Below, in pieces: positions 8,937 through 17,417 of a stretch of DNA of 64,000 nt. The position numbers and the translations under genes are program-made. Origin of the DNA: JAJFUV01 sp964384215 (GTDB lineage Bacteria > Acidobacteriota > Terriglobia > Bryobacterales > Bryobacteraceae); contig CAYLLB010000013.1 of NCBI GenBank assembly GCA_964384215.1, positions 1-64,000 on the forward strand. Reading direction: 5' to 3'. The notes beneath the pieces were generated by a model. It made no database searches. It saw nothing but the letters and a program-made list of their open reading frames with translations, and was not told where the DNA came from. Position 1 is the first letter of the stretch. Every line of letters starts with the position of its first letter.

Positions 8937-9807
8937 AGAGAGACCTTTCGATGGTTTCCTCGAGCGAAGGGAAGGGGCGCGACCAAACAGCCCGGCTTCG
9001 CTCGCAAAGAAGAAAGTGATCCAGACCGCGCGGCGCGCGGCCCGGGATTGGTTCGGTTTGCGGCACGACCAATTCGCGCGAATAGCCCAACCGCCAGGCG
9101 TAGAGCTGCACCAGGCCGAAGCGCGATATCGATTCTGTGGCCCCGATGTGGAAGATGCCCTGCAAATCGGGACGCGCTGCGAGATTCAATATGAACTCGC
9201 ACAGAGTGTAGACGTCGATTGGATTGCGCAACTCGTAAGTGGGCGCCACAACGGTGCGGCCCGCGCTGAAGTTCGTCTCCAACTTGTCGAGCAGGGCGTT
9301 GGTGCCGGGCCTCAGCCCCCGTCCTACCACCAGCGCCGGGCGCACGATCGCCGCGCCGGGCACGAGTTTGGTTACGCGCTGCTCGGCCTCGGCCTTGGTC
9401 CGCCCGTAAACGCTCACCGGGGTGGGCGCGTCGCTTTCGCGGTAGCCGTGCCTGGTTCCGTCGAAAACCGCCGCCGAGGATGAGTAGATCAGGCGCGCGC
9501 CGCAACGCGCGCAGCCGCGCGCGACGAACTCAGCTCCGTCCGCGTTGATCGACTCAGCCAACTGCGGCTCCCGTTCGCAGCGGTCGATGTCCGCCATGGC
9601 AGCCAGCAGCACCACCACTTGCGGACGCACGCGATCGAACGCGGACGCGACGCTCGCCGGATTGGCGACGTCCATGGCGATCTCGCTGTCCGATGAGGCG
9701 AACAGATCGCCGCCGGAGACGTTCCATCGTGCGGAAGCCTGTACGGCAAGGCGTCCGCCCACAAAACCGTGGGCGCCGATAATGAAGAGCCTTGGCCGAG
9801 GGTCCAT
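8923..9807 (-). CDS. NAD(P)-dependent SDR reductase/epimerase (RmlD-like)
   Basis: An extended short-chain dehydrogenase of 294 aa, similar to dTDP-4-dehydrorhamnose reductase. It opens with the Rossmann motif GAHGFVGG, has the active-site SSSAAVF strand and the YxxxK pair in SVYGRTKAEAE. The start is the ATG at 9807, sharing one base with the stop of the upstream gene (TGATG); a longer open frame upstream is a shadow of that gene. With the adjacent DegT aminotransferase it suggests keto-sugar processing. Substrate not determinable. Confidence 0.88.
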   Translation of the reverse strand: MDPRPRLFIIGAHGFVGGRLAVQASARWNVSGGDLFASSDSEIAMDVANPASVASAFDRVRPQVVVLLAAMADIDRCEREPQLAESINADGAEFVARGCARCGARLIYSSSAAVFDGTRHGYRESDAPTPVSVYGRTKAEAEQRVTKLVPGAAIVRPALVVGRGLRPGTNALLDKLETNFSAGRTVVAPTYELRNPIDVYTLCEFILNLAARPDLQGIFHIGATESISRFGLVQLYAWRLGYSRELVVPQTEPIPGRAPRGLDHFLLCERSRAVWSRPFPSLEETIERSLYVSA

Positions 9808-11084
9808 CAGCGACCCCACTCGGACACGGCGCGCATGGCGTCGATCAGGCAATGTATGCGGTCGGTGTGTGCGTCCTCCTGCCAGCCGCCGCGCGTTTTG
9901 TGCGTGATGGACTGGCGCGGACAGCCGTCGTCTTCCACAGCGTACATGCCGATCGTCAACGCCTGCCAGGCTGCAAGCTTGTACTCCGGCGATCCGGTAG
10001 CGCCCGTATACATGGCCAGCACGCCACCCCAGTTGGCGAGGATTCCGCCCCACGGGTTCTTGTCGTAATCCTGTTCGCCGCAGACCGCGACGCCGAAATG
10101 CATACTGATGAATCGCTTGTTTACGAACTCGATGAGCGCCTTGGCGTGCTCGCGCCAGGCGGGGTCGAGCGCGTCCTTCTTTTCGAGCAGGTAGCGCGCA
10201 AGGTTCAGAGGGGCCCAGGCGTTCCGGTTGTCGAGCTTGTCGTAATCTTCGAAGAATTGCACCCACAGTACGGCCTGCCTGGCGAGATCCGGAATCTGAA
10301 CTTCACGAATCCACGCCCAGAGTCTTTCCCGCGGGCCTGAGAATTCCTCGTCGCCGTGCGCGATCAGGATGTCGAATAGCCGCAGAATGGCGGACTGGTT
10401 CGCGCCAACGGGACCGCGGCCCTCGCCCGTGCGGTAGTCCACCCGGAACGGCCACGGCGAGTTCTGCGCGTCGCCGGCGTGCATGTTTGCAGCAAGCACT
10501 CGCGCGGTGTTGCGTGCAACGTCCAAGTACTTTTGGTCCTTGGTTTCGTCATACAGCAACACCAGCGCGTACGCGGCGATGGCGGCTTTGTCCGGCTGCA
10601 CCTCGTAAGGTTTGTCGGCCTGCGATCCGCAATCCGGCGGTTGAGGGAACTTGCCGCGCAGCCCGGTCGAACGCGGAAAGCGCGGAAACTTGCCTTCGTC
10701 CGGAGTGAGATTTTCTTTCACCAGATAATCTCCCATGTGCCGGGCGAATTCAAGGACCTTGGGGTTCCTCTTGCCGGTCCACTCGTAGTACTTGAGGTAG
10801 CTGATGATCCCCATGCCGTTCTGCATGGCCGGGATAAAGTCCGTTCGCCGCTCCACGGGTCTGTAATCGCCGTCCATGAACGTCATCCAGACGAAGCGCG
10901 GATAGCCGTGTTCGACAGGGCAATTCAGGTACCAGCGCATCTCGCGGTCGATTACCTCACGCCAGGGCGCCCACGGTTGCAGCACGCCCCTGGCGTCATA
11001 GACGGCCTTATGAGCGGCGATGGTTTGGGCGCAGGCGGGGAGACAACAGCACAGGACGAGGGCAATCGAAAAGGCGGTCCGCAT
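9807..11084 (-). CDS. Secreted (alpha/alpha)6-barrel glycosidase-like protein
   Basis: A 425-aa protein with a clear signal peptide (MRTAFSIALVLCCCLPACAQ). The mature part is mostly helical with repeated aromatic/acidic motifs (DGDYRPVERRTDFIPAMQNGMGIISYLKYYEWTG begins this pattern at about 70-105; PDKAAIAAYALVLLYDETKD near 165), resembling lyases and hydrolases with an (alpha/alpha)n barrel. I cannot assign a CAZy family. It is first gene of the five-gene operon running to 5403, with a GAGGT ribosome binding site 7 nt before the ATG, so the operon probably starts with an exported glycan-active enzyme and ends with a transporter. Confidence 0.65.
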   Translation of the reverse strand: MRTAFSIALVLCCCLPACAQTIAAHKAVYDARGVLQPWAPWREVIDREMRWYLNCPVEHGYPRFVWMTFMDGDYRPVERRTDFIPAMQNGMGIISYLKYYEWTGKRNPKVLEFARHMGDYLVKENLTPDEGKFPRFPRSTGLRGKFPQPPDCGSQADKPYEVQPDKAAIAAYALVLLYDETKDQKYLDVARNTARVLAANMHAGDAQNSPWPFRVDYRTGEGRGPVGANQSAILRLFDILIAHGDEEFSGPRERLWAWIREVQIPDLARQAVLWVQFFEDYDKLDNRNAWAPLNLARYLLEKKDALDPAWREHAKALIEFVNKRFISMHFGVAVCGEQDYDKNPWGGILANWGGVLAMYTGATGSPEYKLAAWQALTIGMYAVEDDGCPRQSITHKTRGGWQEDAHTDRIHCLIDAMRAVSEWGR

Positions 11085-11375
11085 GTGAAAACCTCACACC
11101 GAGACAGTTAGATCCAACCAAACAAGACTAGCACACACAATCGTCCGCTACGCATAAAATTGCGCGTTCATGCTCATTTCCAGGTCCGGAGGTAGCCGCC
11201 CGGCGCGAATCGAACGCGCTATTGGGATGATGTGACATTTGCCTTGCGAGGCGCTGTCGGGATGCGTCATATTGGAGAGGAGCGGTTAGAAGAATGTAGA
11301 GCGCACCAGAGCCGGGACCACTTCGAAGAACGCCCGAGGCGCGCTCGAAATCTATATGGAAACGGACGTTTTTCG
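11085..11375. other. Divergent intergenic region before the MgtE-like gene
   Basis: About 290 bp separate the minus-strand sugar operon from the plus-strand MgtE-like/Nramp pair. It must hold promoters for both. I looked for a magnesium-responsive leader and did not find a convincing M-box or yybP-ykoY core. The reading frame of the downstream gene is open back to a GTG at 11232, but residues before 11376 do not look like domain sequence. Confidence 0.5.
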
Positions 11376-12617
11376 ATGCCTGAGAACTACATGTTCCTCA
11401 CCGAACTTCTCGGGCTCAAAGTGTACGATCTCAAGCGCCGGCGCATAGGGCGCGTGAGAGACGCCGCTCTGGTTCCCCTGGTCGATCCGGTTCGCGTGGA
11501 CCGGTTTCTGGTTGGCGGCGGTTGGGCTTGGCTGACGGTCCGTCACGATCAGGTGGCTTCCATCTCTCTCGACGGCATCTACCTGCGCGACGAGAACCTC
11601 ACCCCTCACCACGGCGACGAATACATGCTGCGCATGGTGCGCGACCTTCTCGATCAGCAGGTGATCGACGCACAGGGACGTAAAGTGGTCAGGGTCACCG
11701 ACATCACCTTCGAGATCCGGCAGGAAAACGGCCACGACGTGCTGTGGGTATCGGACGTGGACATCGGCGTCCGGAGCATCTTCCGGCGTCTGTTCCAGGG
11801 GGTGCTGCCACCGCGTTGGATACGAAAGGCCCAGGTGATCATCCCCCCGAGTTCCATCCGTTGGGAATTCTGCAACATCGTCGAACCCGATCCGCAGCGG
11901 CGCTTGCGCTTGAACATCACCCACCAGGCCTTGGAGAATCTGCATCCGGCCGATCTGGCCGACATCGTCGAGGAACTGAGCCCCGAGGACCGCGAAGCCA
12001 TCTTTGAAACGATCGCGAGCGACGCAGCGGCGGACGCGCTTTCGGAAGTCGAACCCGAGATCCAGACCAGCATTCTCGAATCGCTCGAAACCGAGAAAGC
12101 CGCTGACATCGTCGAAGAGATGGCTCCTGACGAGGCGGCCGACGTGTTGGCCGAACTCGAGGACGAGAAATCCGCCGAGATTCTCGACGAAATGGAGACA
12201 GAGACGAAAACCGAGGTCAGCGAGTTGCTCGAGTACGACGAAGACACGGCGGGCGGCATGATGAACACCGAGTACGTGTCGCTGCACGCGAACGCCAAGG
12301 TCAACGACGCAGTGGCGGCGCTGAAGGGCCACGAAGAATTGCTCGAGAGCCTCAATACGCTGCTGCTAGTGGATGCCGACGAGCGCCTGGCCGGAGCTGT
12401 CCCGGTGGCGCGGTTGTTCGTAGCCGGCGGCGATACACCGCTCAAGGAATTATCCGTGGAGAGGCTGCTTAGTGTGCGGGTGGACGAAAAGCAGGGCCGC
12501 GTTACCGAACTGTTCGACAAGTACAACCTGCTGACGCTTCCGGTTCTGGATGAAGAAGGCAAATTGGCCGGCGTAATCACGGCCGACGATATCATCTCGG
12601 TTTTGAGGCAGAAGTGA
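11376..12617 (+). CDS. PRC-barrel / MgtE-N / CBS soluble protein, predicted Mg2+ sensor
   Basis: A 413-aa soluble protein with no membrane helix. Order: PRC-barrel-like modules (about 5-75 and 85-150), an acid-rich helical MgtE-N-type superhelix (about 185-285; repeats such as EEMAPDEAADVLAELEDEKS), then two CBS domains (about 285-413; TAGGMMNTEYVSL, LPVLDEEGKLAGVITADD). In MgtE channels the N and CBS domains bind Mg2+ and gate the pore; here the pore is absent. The next gene, 28 bp on, is an Nramp transporter with Mg-type motifs, so this protein may be its cytosolic Mg2+ sensor (inference). The start is uncertain: 11376 (MPENYMFL) is preferred, with 11391 and 11232 as alternatives. Confidence 0.85.
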   Translation: MPENYMFLTELLGLKVYDLKRRRIGRVRDAALVPLVDPVRVDRFLVGGGWAWLTVRHDQVASISLDGIYLRDENLTPHHGDEYMLRMVRDLLDQQVIDAQGRKVVRVTDITFEIRQENGHDVLWVSDVDIGVRSIFRRLFQGVLPPRWIRKAQVIIPPSSIRWEFCNIVEPDPQRRLRLNITHQALENLHPADLADIVEELSPEDREAIFETIASDAAADALSEVEPEIQTSILESLETEKAADIVEEMAPDEAADVLAELEDEKSAEILDEMETETKTEVSELLEYDEDTAGGMMNTEYVSLHANAKVNDAVAALKGHEELLESLNTLLLVDADERLAGAVPVARLFVAGGDTPLKELSVERLLSVRVDEKQGRVTELFDKYNLLTLPVLDEEGKLAGVITADDIISVLRQK

Positions 12618-12645
12618 CGGGTATCCCCCATGGGCGGCTCGATCG

Positions 12646-13890
12646 ATGCTGAAGAGGCTTCGCTATCACATCCTGATCTTCTTTTCGGTGATCGGGCCGG
12701 GCTTCATCACGGCCATGGTGGACAACGACGCCGGCGGCATTTACACCTATTCGCAGGCCGGCGCCAAATACGGGTATCTGCCGTTATGGACGTTGATTCC
12801 GATCACCATCCTGCTCGTCGTGACGCAGGAGATGTGCTCGCGCATGGGCGCGGTTACCGGCAAGGGTCTTTCCGATCTCATTCGCGAAGAATTCGGCCTG
12901 AGGACCACGTTTCTGATCCTGGCAGCACTGGTGGTGACAAACTTCGCCAATGTCGTGGCCAACTTCGCGGGCGTTGCCAGTTCGCTGGAACTGTTCCACG
13001 TCAGCCGTTACATCTCTGTGCCCATAGCGGCGATTGTGGTTTGGCTCCTGGTGGTCAAGGGCACTTATCAAAGCGTCGAGCGGGTTTTTCTGTTCGCGTG
13101 CGTGATCTTTATCTGCTACATCATCAGCGGCGTACTGGTGAAGCCGGACTGGAAAGAGGCGGCCATTTACAGTGTGCGGCCAGTGTTGATGCTCGATCCT
13201 GGCTATATCACGATGATCATCGGCATGGTGGGCACTTCAATCGCCCCTTGGATGCAATTCTACCTGCAGGCGGCCGTCGTGGAGAAGGGGATCTCGGCCA
13301 AGGAGTACGCCGAAAGCCGCATCGAGGTGATCGTGGGCTGCATTGCAATGTCGGTGATCGCGTTCTTCATTATTGTGGCGTGCGCGGGCGCCATCTGGTC
13401 CGTCGCGCCGCGCGACATTGAAGACGCTACCGACGCGGCACTCGGCCTGCGGCCTTTCGGACACTACGCGTACTTGCTGTTCTGCGCCGGTCTGCTCAAC
13501 GCATCGCTGTTTGCCGCCTGCATCCAGCCGCTTTCGACGGCTTACACCGTTTGCGAGGGATTGGGCTTCGAGAGCGGCGTGAACCGCCGCTTCGGGGAAG
13601 CCCCCATCTTCTATTGGCTCTTCACGCTGCTGGTGGGCCTGGGCGCGGCGCTGGTGCTGCTGCCGCAACTGCCTCTGGTGAAAGTGATCCTGTTTTCGCA
13701 GGTCATCAACGGCGTGCTCCTGCCGTTCATATTGATCTTCATGATCCTGCTGGTGAACAAGGAAGGAATCATGAAGGAGTGGCGCAACTCGCGGACATAC
13801 AACCTGGTGGCCTGGATATCGGTGGTGATCCTGATCGGCCTCACGCTGGCGCTAGTTGGCGTTACGTTACGGGATCTCGCGGCCCGCTGA
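12646..13890 (+). CDS. Nramp-family divalent metal transporter, Mg2+-type motifs
   Basis: A 414-aa polytopic protein with about 11 helices and Nramp organisation. In the first helix the canonical DPGN metal motif reads DNDA (D26-A29), keeping the Asp but losing the Asn. In helix 6 the canonical MPH reads APW (A200-P201-W202), losing the methionine that favours Mn2+/Fe2+. Loss of this methionine is known from Nramp-related magnesium transporters (NRMT/NMgt). Together with the MgtE-like neighbour immediately upstream, Mg2+ uptake is more likely than Mn2+ uptake. It sits in the inner membrane and is probably co-transcribed with the preceding gene. Confidence 0.85.
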   Translation: MLKRLRYHILIFFSVIGPGFITAMVDNDAGGIYTYSQAGAKYGYLPLWTLIPITILLVVTQEMCSRMGAVTGKGLSDLIREEFGLRTTFLILAALVVTNFANVVANFAGVASSLELFHVSRYISVPIAAIVVWLLVVKGTYQSVERVFLFACVIFICYIISGVLVKPDWKEAAIYSVRPVLMLDPGYITMIIGMVGTSIAPWMQFYLQAAVVEKGISAKEYAESRIEVIVGCIAMSVIAFFIIVACAGAIWSVAPRDIEDATDAALGLRPFGHYAYLLFCAGLLNASLFAACIQPLSTAYTVCEGLGFESGVNRRFGEAPIFYWLFTLLVGLGAALVLLPQLPLVKVILFSQVINGVLLPFILIFMILLVNKEGIMKEWRNSRTYNLVAWISVVILIGLTLALVGVTLRDLAAR

Positions 13891-13971
13891 TTTGACGCTG
13901 GCTGTCCGAGGGCGACAACCGGCCTCCCATAGTGCTAGGCTAAGTAGCTGTTCCTGGTGGGAGGAACAATC

Positions 13972-14811
13972 ATGCTTGCTACGAGACGTGAAGTACTGGG
14001 GGCTCTTGTGGCGGCGGCTTTGGCGAGGGCGGAAGAAAAGGCCGCCGTTACCCGCTATGTGCGGTTCCGCCACGGCCCCGTTACGGCTTACGGCATCCTG
14101 GAGGGGGACGCCGTCAAGGAGTTGCGCGGCGGGCTGTTCGCAAACCCGCAGCCAACCGGCAAAACTTATCCGCTCTCCGGCGTGAAGCTGCTATATCCGT
14201 GCCAGCCTCCCAAGGTGCTGGCCGTGGGCGCGAATTACAAAAGCCACATCGGCAGTTCGGCTACGCCGGCGAATCCGGAAATCTTCTACAAACCAATCAG
14301 CGCCTTGCAGAACCCGGGGGACCCGATCGTCTTGCCGAAGGACTCGACCGTGGTTCACTATGAGGGCGAACTGGTCCTGGTCATCGGCAAACGGGTTCGC
14401 CACGCTTCCGCGGAGGAGGCGCGCGAGGCCATCTTCGGCGTAACCTGCGGCAACGACGTGAGCGAACGCCTCTGGCAAAACGGCCCGCGCAAGGACATGC
14501 AGTGGTGGCGTGCCAAAGGTTCCAACACGTTTGCGCCGCTGGGCCCCGTGATTGCAAAAGGCCTGGACTATTCGAAACTGCTGCTCCAGACGCGGCTCAA
14601 CGGCAAGGTGGTCCAGAAGCAGTCGACGTCGGACCTGCTGTTCGACGGGCCCGCGATCGTAAGCTTCATCAGCCGCTACGTTGAACTGGCGCCGGGCGAC
14701 GTCATCTACACCGGCACGCCGGGCAAGACCGATAAGATCGCGCCCGGCGACGTGGTCGAGGTGGATATCGAGGGTATCGGCGTGTTGCGCAACCCCGTCC
14801 AGGCCGAATAG
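13972..14811 (+). CDS. Fumarylacetoacetate hydrolase-family protein with Tat-like N-terminus
   Basis: A 279-aa FAH-fold protein. Motifs: GANYKSHIGS, HYEGELVLVIGKRVRH (the E-x-E metal ligands), GVTCGNDVSERLWQ, WWRAKGSNTFAPLGP and APGDVIYTGTP, typical of FAHD/2-keto-acid lyases and hydrolases. The start is ATG 13972: a strong GGGAGGA site at 13959-13965 lies 6 nt upstream, which excludes the upstream GTG at 13957. The N-terminus (TRREVLGALVAAALA) looks like a twin-arginine or short secretion signal, unusual because the family is normally cytosolic. The substrate is unknown; ring-cleavage products or 2-keto-3-deoxy sugar acids are possible. Confidence 0.85.
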   Translation: MLATRREVLGALVAAALARAEEKAAVTRYVRFRHGPVTAYGILEGDAVKELRGGLFANPQPTGKTYPLSGVKLLYPCQPPKVLAVGANYKSHIGSSATPANPEIFYKPISALQNPGDPIVLPKDSTVVHYEGELVLVIGKRVRHASAEEAREAIFGVTCGNDVSERLWQNGPRKDMQWWRAKGSNTFAPLGPVIAKGLDYSKLLLQTRLNGKVVQKQSTSDLLFDGPAIVSFISRYVELAPGDVIYTGTPGKTDKIAPGDVVEVDIEGIGVLRNPVQAE

Positions 14812-14847
14812 GAACAAATCCGGCGCGCTTTTCGTCTCTTTCTATTG

Positions 14848-16116
14848 ATGGGTTGGATGGAAAGAGTGACGGGTTTGTTCGTCCAGACGGCGGTAAACGT
14901 GTGGCGCAACAAGCTGCGCAGTTTCCTCACCATGTTCGGCATCGCGTGGGGCATTGTGTCGCTCGTATTGATGTCCGCCTTGTGCGACGGCTTCCGGCAG
15001 GGTCAGCGCAAGAACATGGCCCAGATCGGAGACAACATAGTTTTCCTGTTCGGCGGGCGGACGCAGATGCACGCCGGAGGCCAGAGGGCGGGCCGCCGCA
15101 TCTTCCTGAACGAGCGCGACGTACGGGCGCTGCGCGAGCAGTGCCCGCTGCTCGAAACCGTTTCCGGCGAGTTGCGATCCGAAGCGGTAGCCGCGGGGAG
15201 CGCCTTCAATTCCGGAAGATTCACCGTCATTGGTGTGAGCCCCGAGTACCTGAAATTGCGCAACCTGCCGGTTGAAACCGGGCGTCAGGTGCAGGGCCCG
15301 GACGTCGCCGAGGGGCGGCGCGTGTGCGTGCTAGGCGCCTCGGTCAAGAAGCAACTGTTCGAGGAGCGCCGCGCTCTCGGTGAGCGGGTCTCCATTGCGG
15401 GCTACCCTTACACCGTCATAGGGGCGATGGGCAAGAAAAGCCAAAACAGCTCTTATGATGGGTGGGACAACGAGAAGATTCTGATCCCCGTGAGCAGCCT
15501 CCGCCGCGACCGGCCGCCTTACGCCGAGGCGGTGACCGAGGGACGCTTGGACGCCATCCTCTACCGGCCGGTTTCCGTGCGAGAGTGGAAGCCCGCCAGA
15601 ATGCAAGCGCAGAAGGTTCTGGGACGCTTGCACGGCTTCGACCCGAAGGACGAAGGCGCGCTTGGAATATGGGACATGATCGAGGGCGCCGAACTGTTCG
15701 ACAAAGTTTTCGACGCGACCGAGATCTTCCTGGCCGTAGTGGCGCTGGTCACGCTCACGCTCGGCGGCGTCGGCGTGACGAACACCATGATGATGGCCGT
15801 CGCCGAGCGCACGCATGAAATCGGCATAAAGAAAGCCCTTGGGGCCACCAGGCGGCGCATCCTTCTGGATTTCTTTCTGGAAGGCCTGGTGCTCGCGCTG
15901 TTGAGCGGCCTGGTGGGCACGGCAGCAGTCTGGACCCTGGCGAGCGTGGTCAACGCGCTGCCCATGCCCGCCATGTTCGCAGGCCTTCCTATCCAATTGA
16001 ACACGGCACTCATCGCCATCGCGGCGTTGGGGTCGGTGGCGGTGCTGGCGGCGTTGCCTCCCGCTTGGCGCGCGGCGCGGTTGACGCCTATAGACGCCTT
16101 GAGGTTCGAGAGGTAG
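14848..16116 (+). CDS. ABC transporter permease, MacB/FtsX type
   Basis: A 422-aa inner-membrane protein with the MacB topology: one N-terminal helix (KLRSFLTMFGIAWGIVSLVL), a large periplasmic domain of about 230 residues, then three C-terminal helices. The FtsX-domain signature GGVGVTNTMMMAVAERTHEIGIKKALGA follows residue 300. Such permeases power extrusion or mechanotransmission when paired with an ATPase. Neither this gene nor its partner 2 bp downstream has an adjacent ATPase, so the nucleotide-binding subunit must be encoded elsewhere. A TTG at 14845 is an alternative start. Confidence 0.9.
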   Translation: MGWMERVTGLFVQTAVNVWRNKLRSFLTMFGIAWGIVSLVLMSALCDGFRQGQRKNMAQIGDNIVFLFGGRTQMHAGGQRAGRRIFLNERDVRALREQCPLLETVSGELRSEAVAAGSAFNSGRFTVIGVSPEYLKLRNLPVETGRQVQGPDVAEGRRVCVLGASVKKQLFEERRALGERVSIAGYPYTVIGAMGKKSQNSSYDGWDNEKILIPVSSLRRDRPPYAEAVTEGRLDAILYRPVSVREWKPARMQAQKVLGRLHGFDPKDEGALGIWDMIEGAELFDKVFDATEIFLAVVALVTLTLGGVGVTNTMMMAVAERTHEIGIKKALGATRRRILLDFFLEGLVLALLSGLVGTAAVWTLASVVNALPMPAMFAGLPIQLNTALIAIAALGSVAVLAALPPAWRAARLTPIDALRFER

Positions 16117-16118
16117 CC

Positions 16119-17378
16119 ATGGGCTGGCGGATGATTCTCGCTGAGGCGCTCGAATCCATGCGATTCTACCGCCGCCGCACGGTGACTACCGTTGTGAGCC
16201 TGGGCTGGGGCGTGGCGTCCTTCCTCATCCTGATGTCTTACGGCGACGGCTTCGATCGGAACCTGCGCGCCGCGTTCACAGCGGTGGGACAGGACCTGGT
16301 GTTGACTTTCAACGGCCAGACCAGTCTTCAGGCGGGCGGTTTGCGATCGGGCCGTCCCATTAAGCTGGTAGAAACAGACGTGGCGGCCATCAGGGAGGCC
16401 GTGCCCGCCGTGGGCGCCATCAGCCCGGAGATGATACGAGGGCGCATGGTCGTGGTCCGGGGCACGCGCGAGAAGCGCTACCAGTTACGCGGCGTGCGGG
16501 CGGAATACCAGCGCATTCGAAATATGCAACTCATCGACGGACGGTGGATTAATGAGGACGACACCCAGCAGCGCAATCGCGTGGCCGTGCTTGGCGCCAC
16601 GGTGGCTCGCGAGCTGTTCAGCGGCATCCCTCCGGTAAACGAGGAAATCACTATCGGCGGAGTGCGTTTTACCGTCATCGGAGTGCTGGACACCAAACTG
16701 CAAATAGCGAATTACTCGCGGCGGGATAACGAGTGCATTTTTGTTCCTTACGACACTGTGTCCGTATTCACCGACACGCACTACCCAGAAATTCTGGTTT
16801 GGACTCCGCGCGCGCCCGGAATGCGGGAAAGTGCCATCCGCGGTGTGCGCGCCACCCTGGCGCAACTCCACGGCTTCTCGCCGCACGACGAGAAAGCCGT
16901 CGAAATCCTCGCGTTCAGCCAGTTCATGTACATCATCGATGGCATGTCGCTGGCGCTCAAGATGCTCCTGGCATTCGTCGGCGCCCTGACACTGGGCATT
17001 GGAGGCGTCGGCCTGGCGAACATCATGCTTGCTTCGGTGGTGGAACGCACCCGTGAAATCGGCGTGCAGAAGGCATTGGGCAGCCGGCGCTCCACTGTGT
17101 TGAAGCAGTTCCTGGTGGAAGCGCTGCTGATCGTGGGGGCCGGGGGAGCGCTTGGCCTCGCCGCAGGATTCGCGCTCACTTACGCGATCGGATCCATGCC
17201 GCTTTGGGGGGCTATTTTCACGGATGCCGCCGACAAGGGGAACGTGGAACTGCGGATTCGCGCTTCGAGCGTGCTGGTGTCCACGGGGGTGCTGCTCGCG
17301 GTGGGACTCATCGCCGGCATGGTGCCCGCCATCCGCGCCGCGCGCATGGATCCCGTCGAGGCGCTGCACTACGAGTAG
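16119..17378 (+). CDS. ABC transporter permease, MacB/FtsX type (second of a pair)
   Basis: A 419-aa paralogue of the preceding permease with the same layout: N-terminal helix (TVTTVVSLGWGVASFLILM), periplasmic domain, then three C-terminal helices with GGVGLANIMLASVVERTREIGVQKALGS. The start is ATG 16119, 2 bp after the previous stop; the frame is open further upstream only as a shadow. Tight spacing and similarity suggest a heterodimeric permease. No ATPase or membrane-fusion protein is adjacent. Confidence 0.9.
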   Translation: MGWRMILAEALESMRFYRRRTVTTVVSLGWGVASFLILMSYGDGFDRNLRAAFTAVGQDLVLTFNGQTSLQAGGLRSGRPIKLVETDVAAIREAVPAVGAISPEMIRGRMVVVRGTREKRYQLRGVRAEYQRIRNMQLIDGRWINEDDTQQRNRVAVLGATVARELFSGIPPVNEEITIGGVRFTVIGVLDTKLQIANYSRRDNECIFVPYDTVSVFTDTHYPEILVWTPRAPGMRESAIRGVRATLAQLHGFSPHDEKAVEILAFSQFMYIIDGMSLALKMLLAFVGALTLGIGGVGLANIMLASVVERTREIGVQKALGSRRSTVLKQFLVEALLIVGAGGALGLAAGFALTYAIGSMPLWGAIFTDAADKGNVELRIRASSVLVSTGVLLAVGLIAGMVPAIRAARMDPVEALHYE

Positions 17379-17417
17379 ACTGCCCGGAGCCCCGGTTCAG
17401 CTAAACTGGTGCTATCG

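Noticed and set aside
11085..11375. Mg2+ or Mn2+ riboswitch (M-box or yybP-ykoY) before the MgtE-like gene
   Set aside because: A GGAGGTAGC string near 11188 recalls part of yybP-ykoY, but the second conserved loop and paired stems could not be found by eye. A covariance-model search would settle it.
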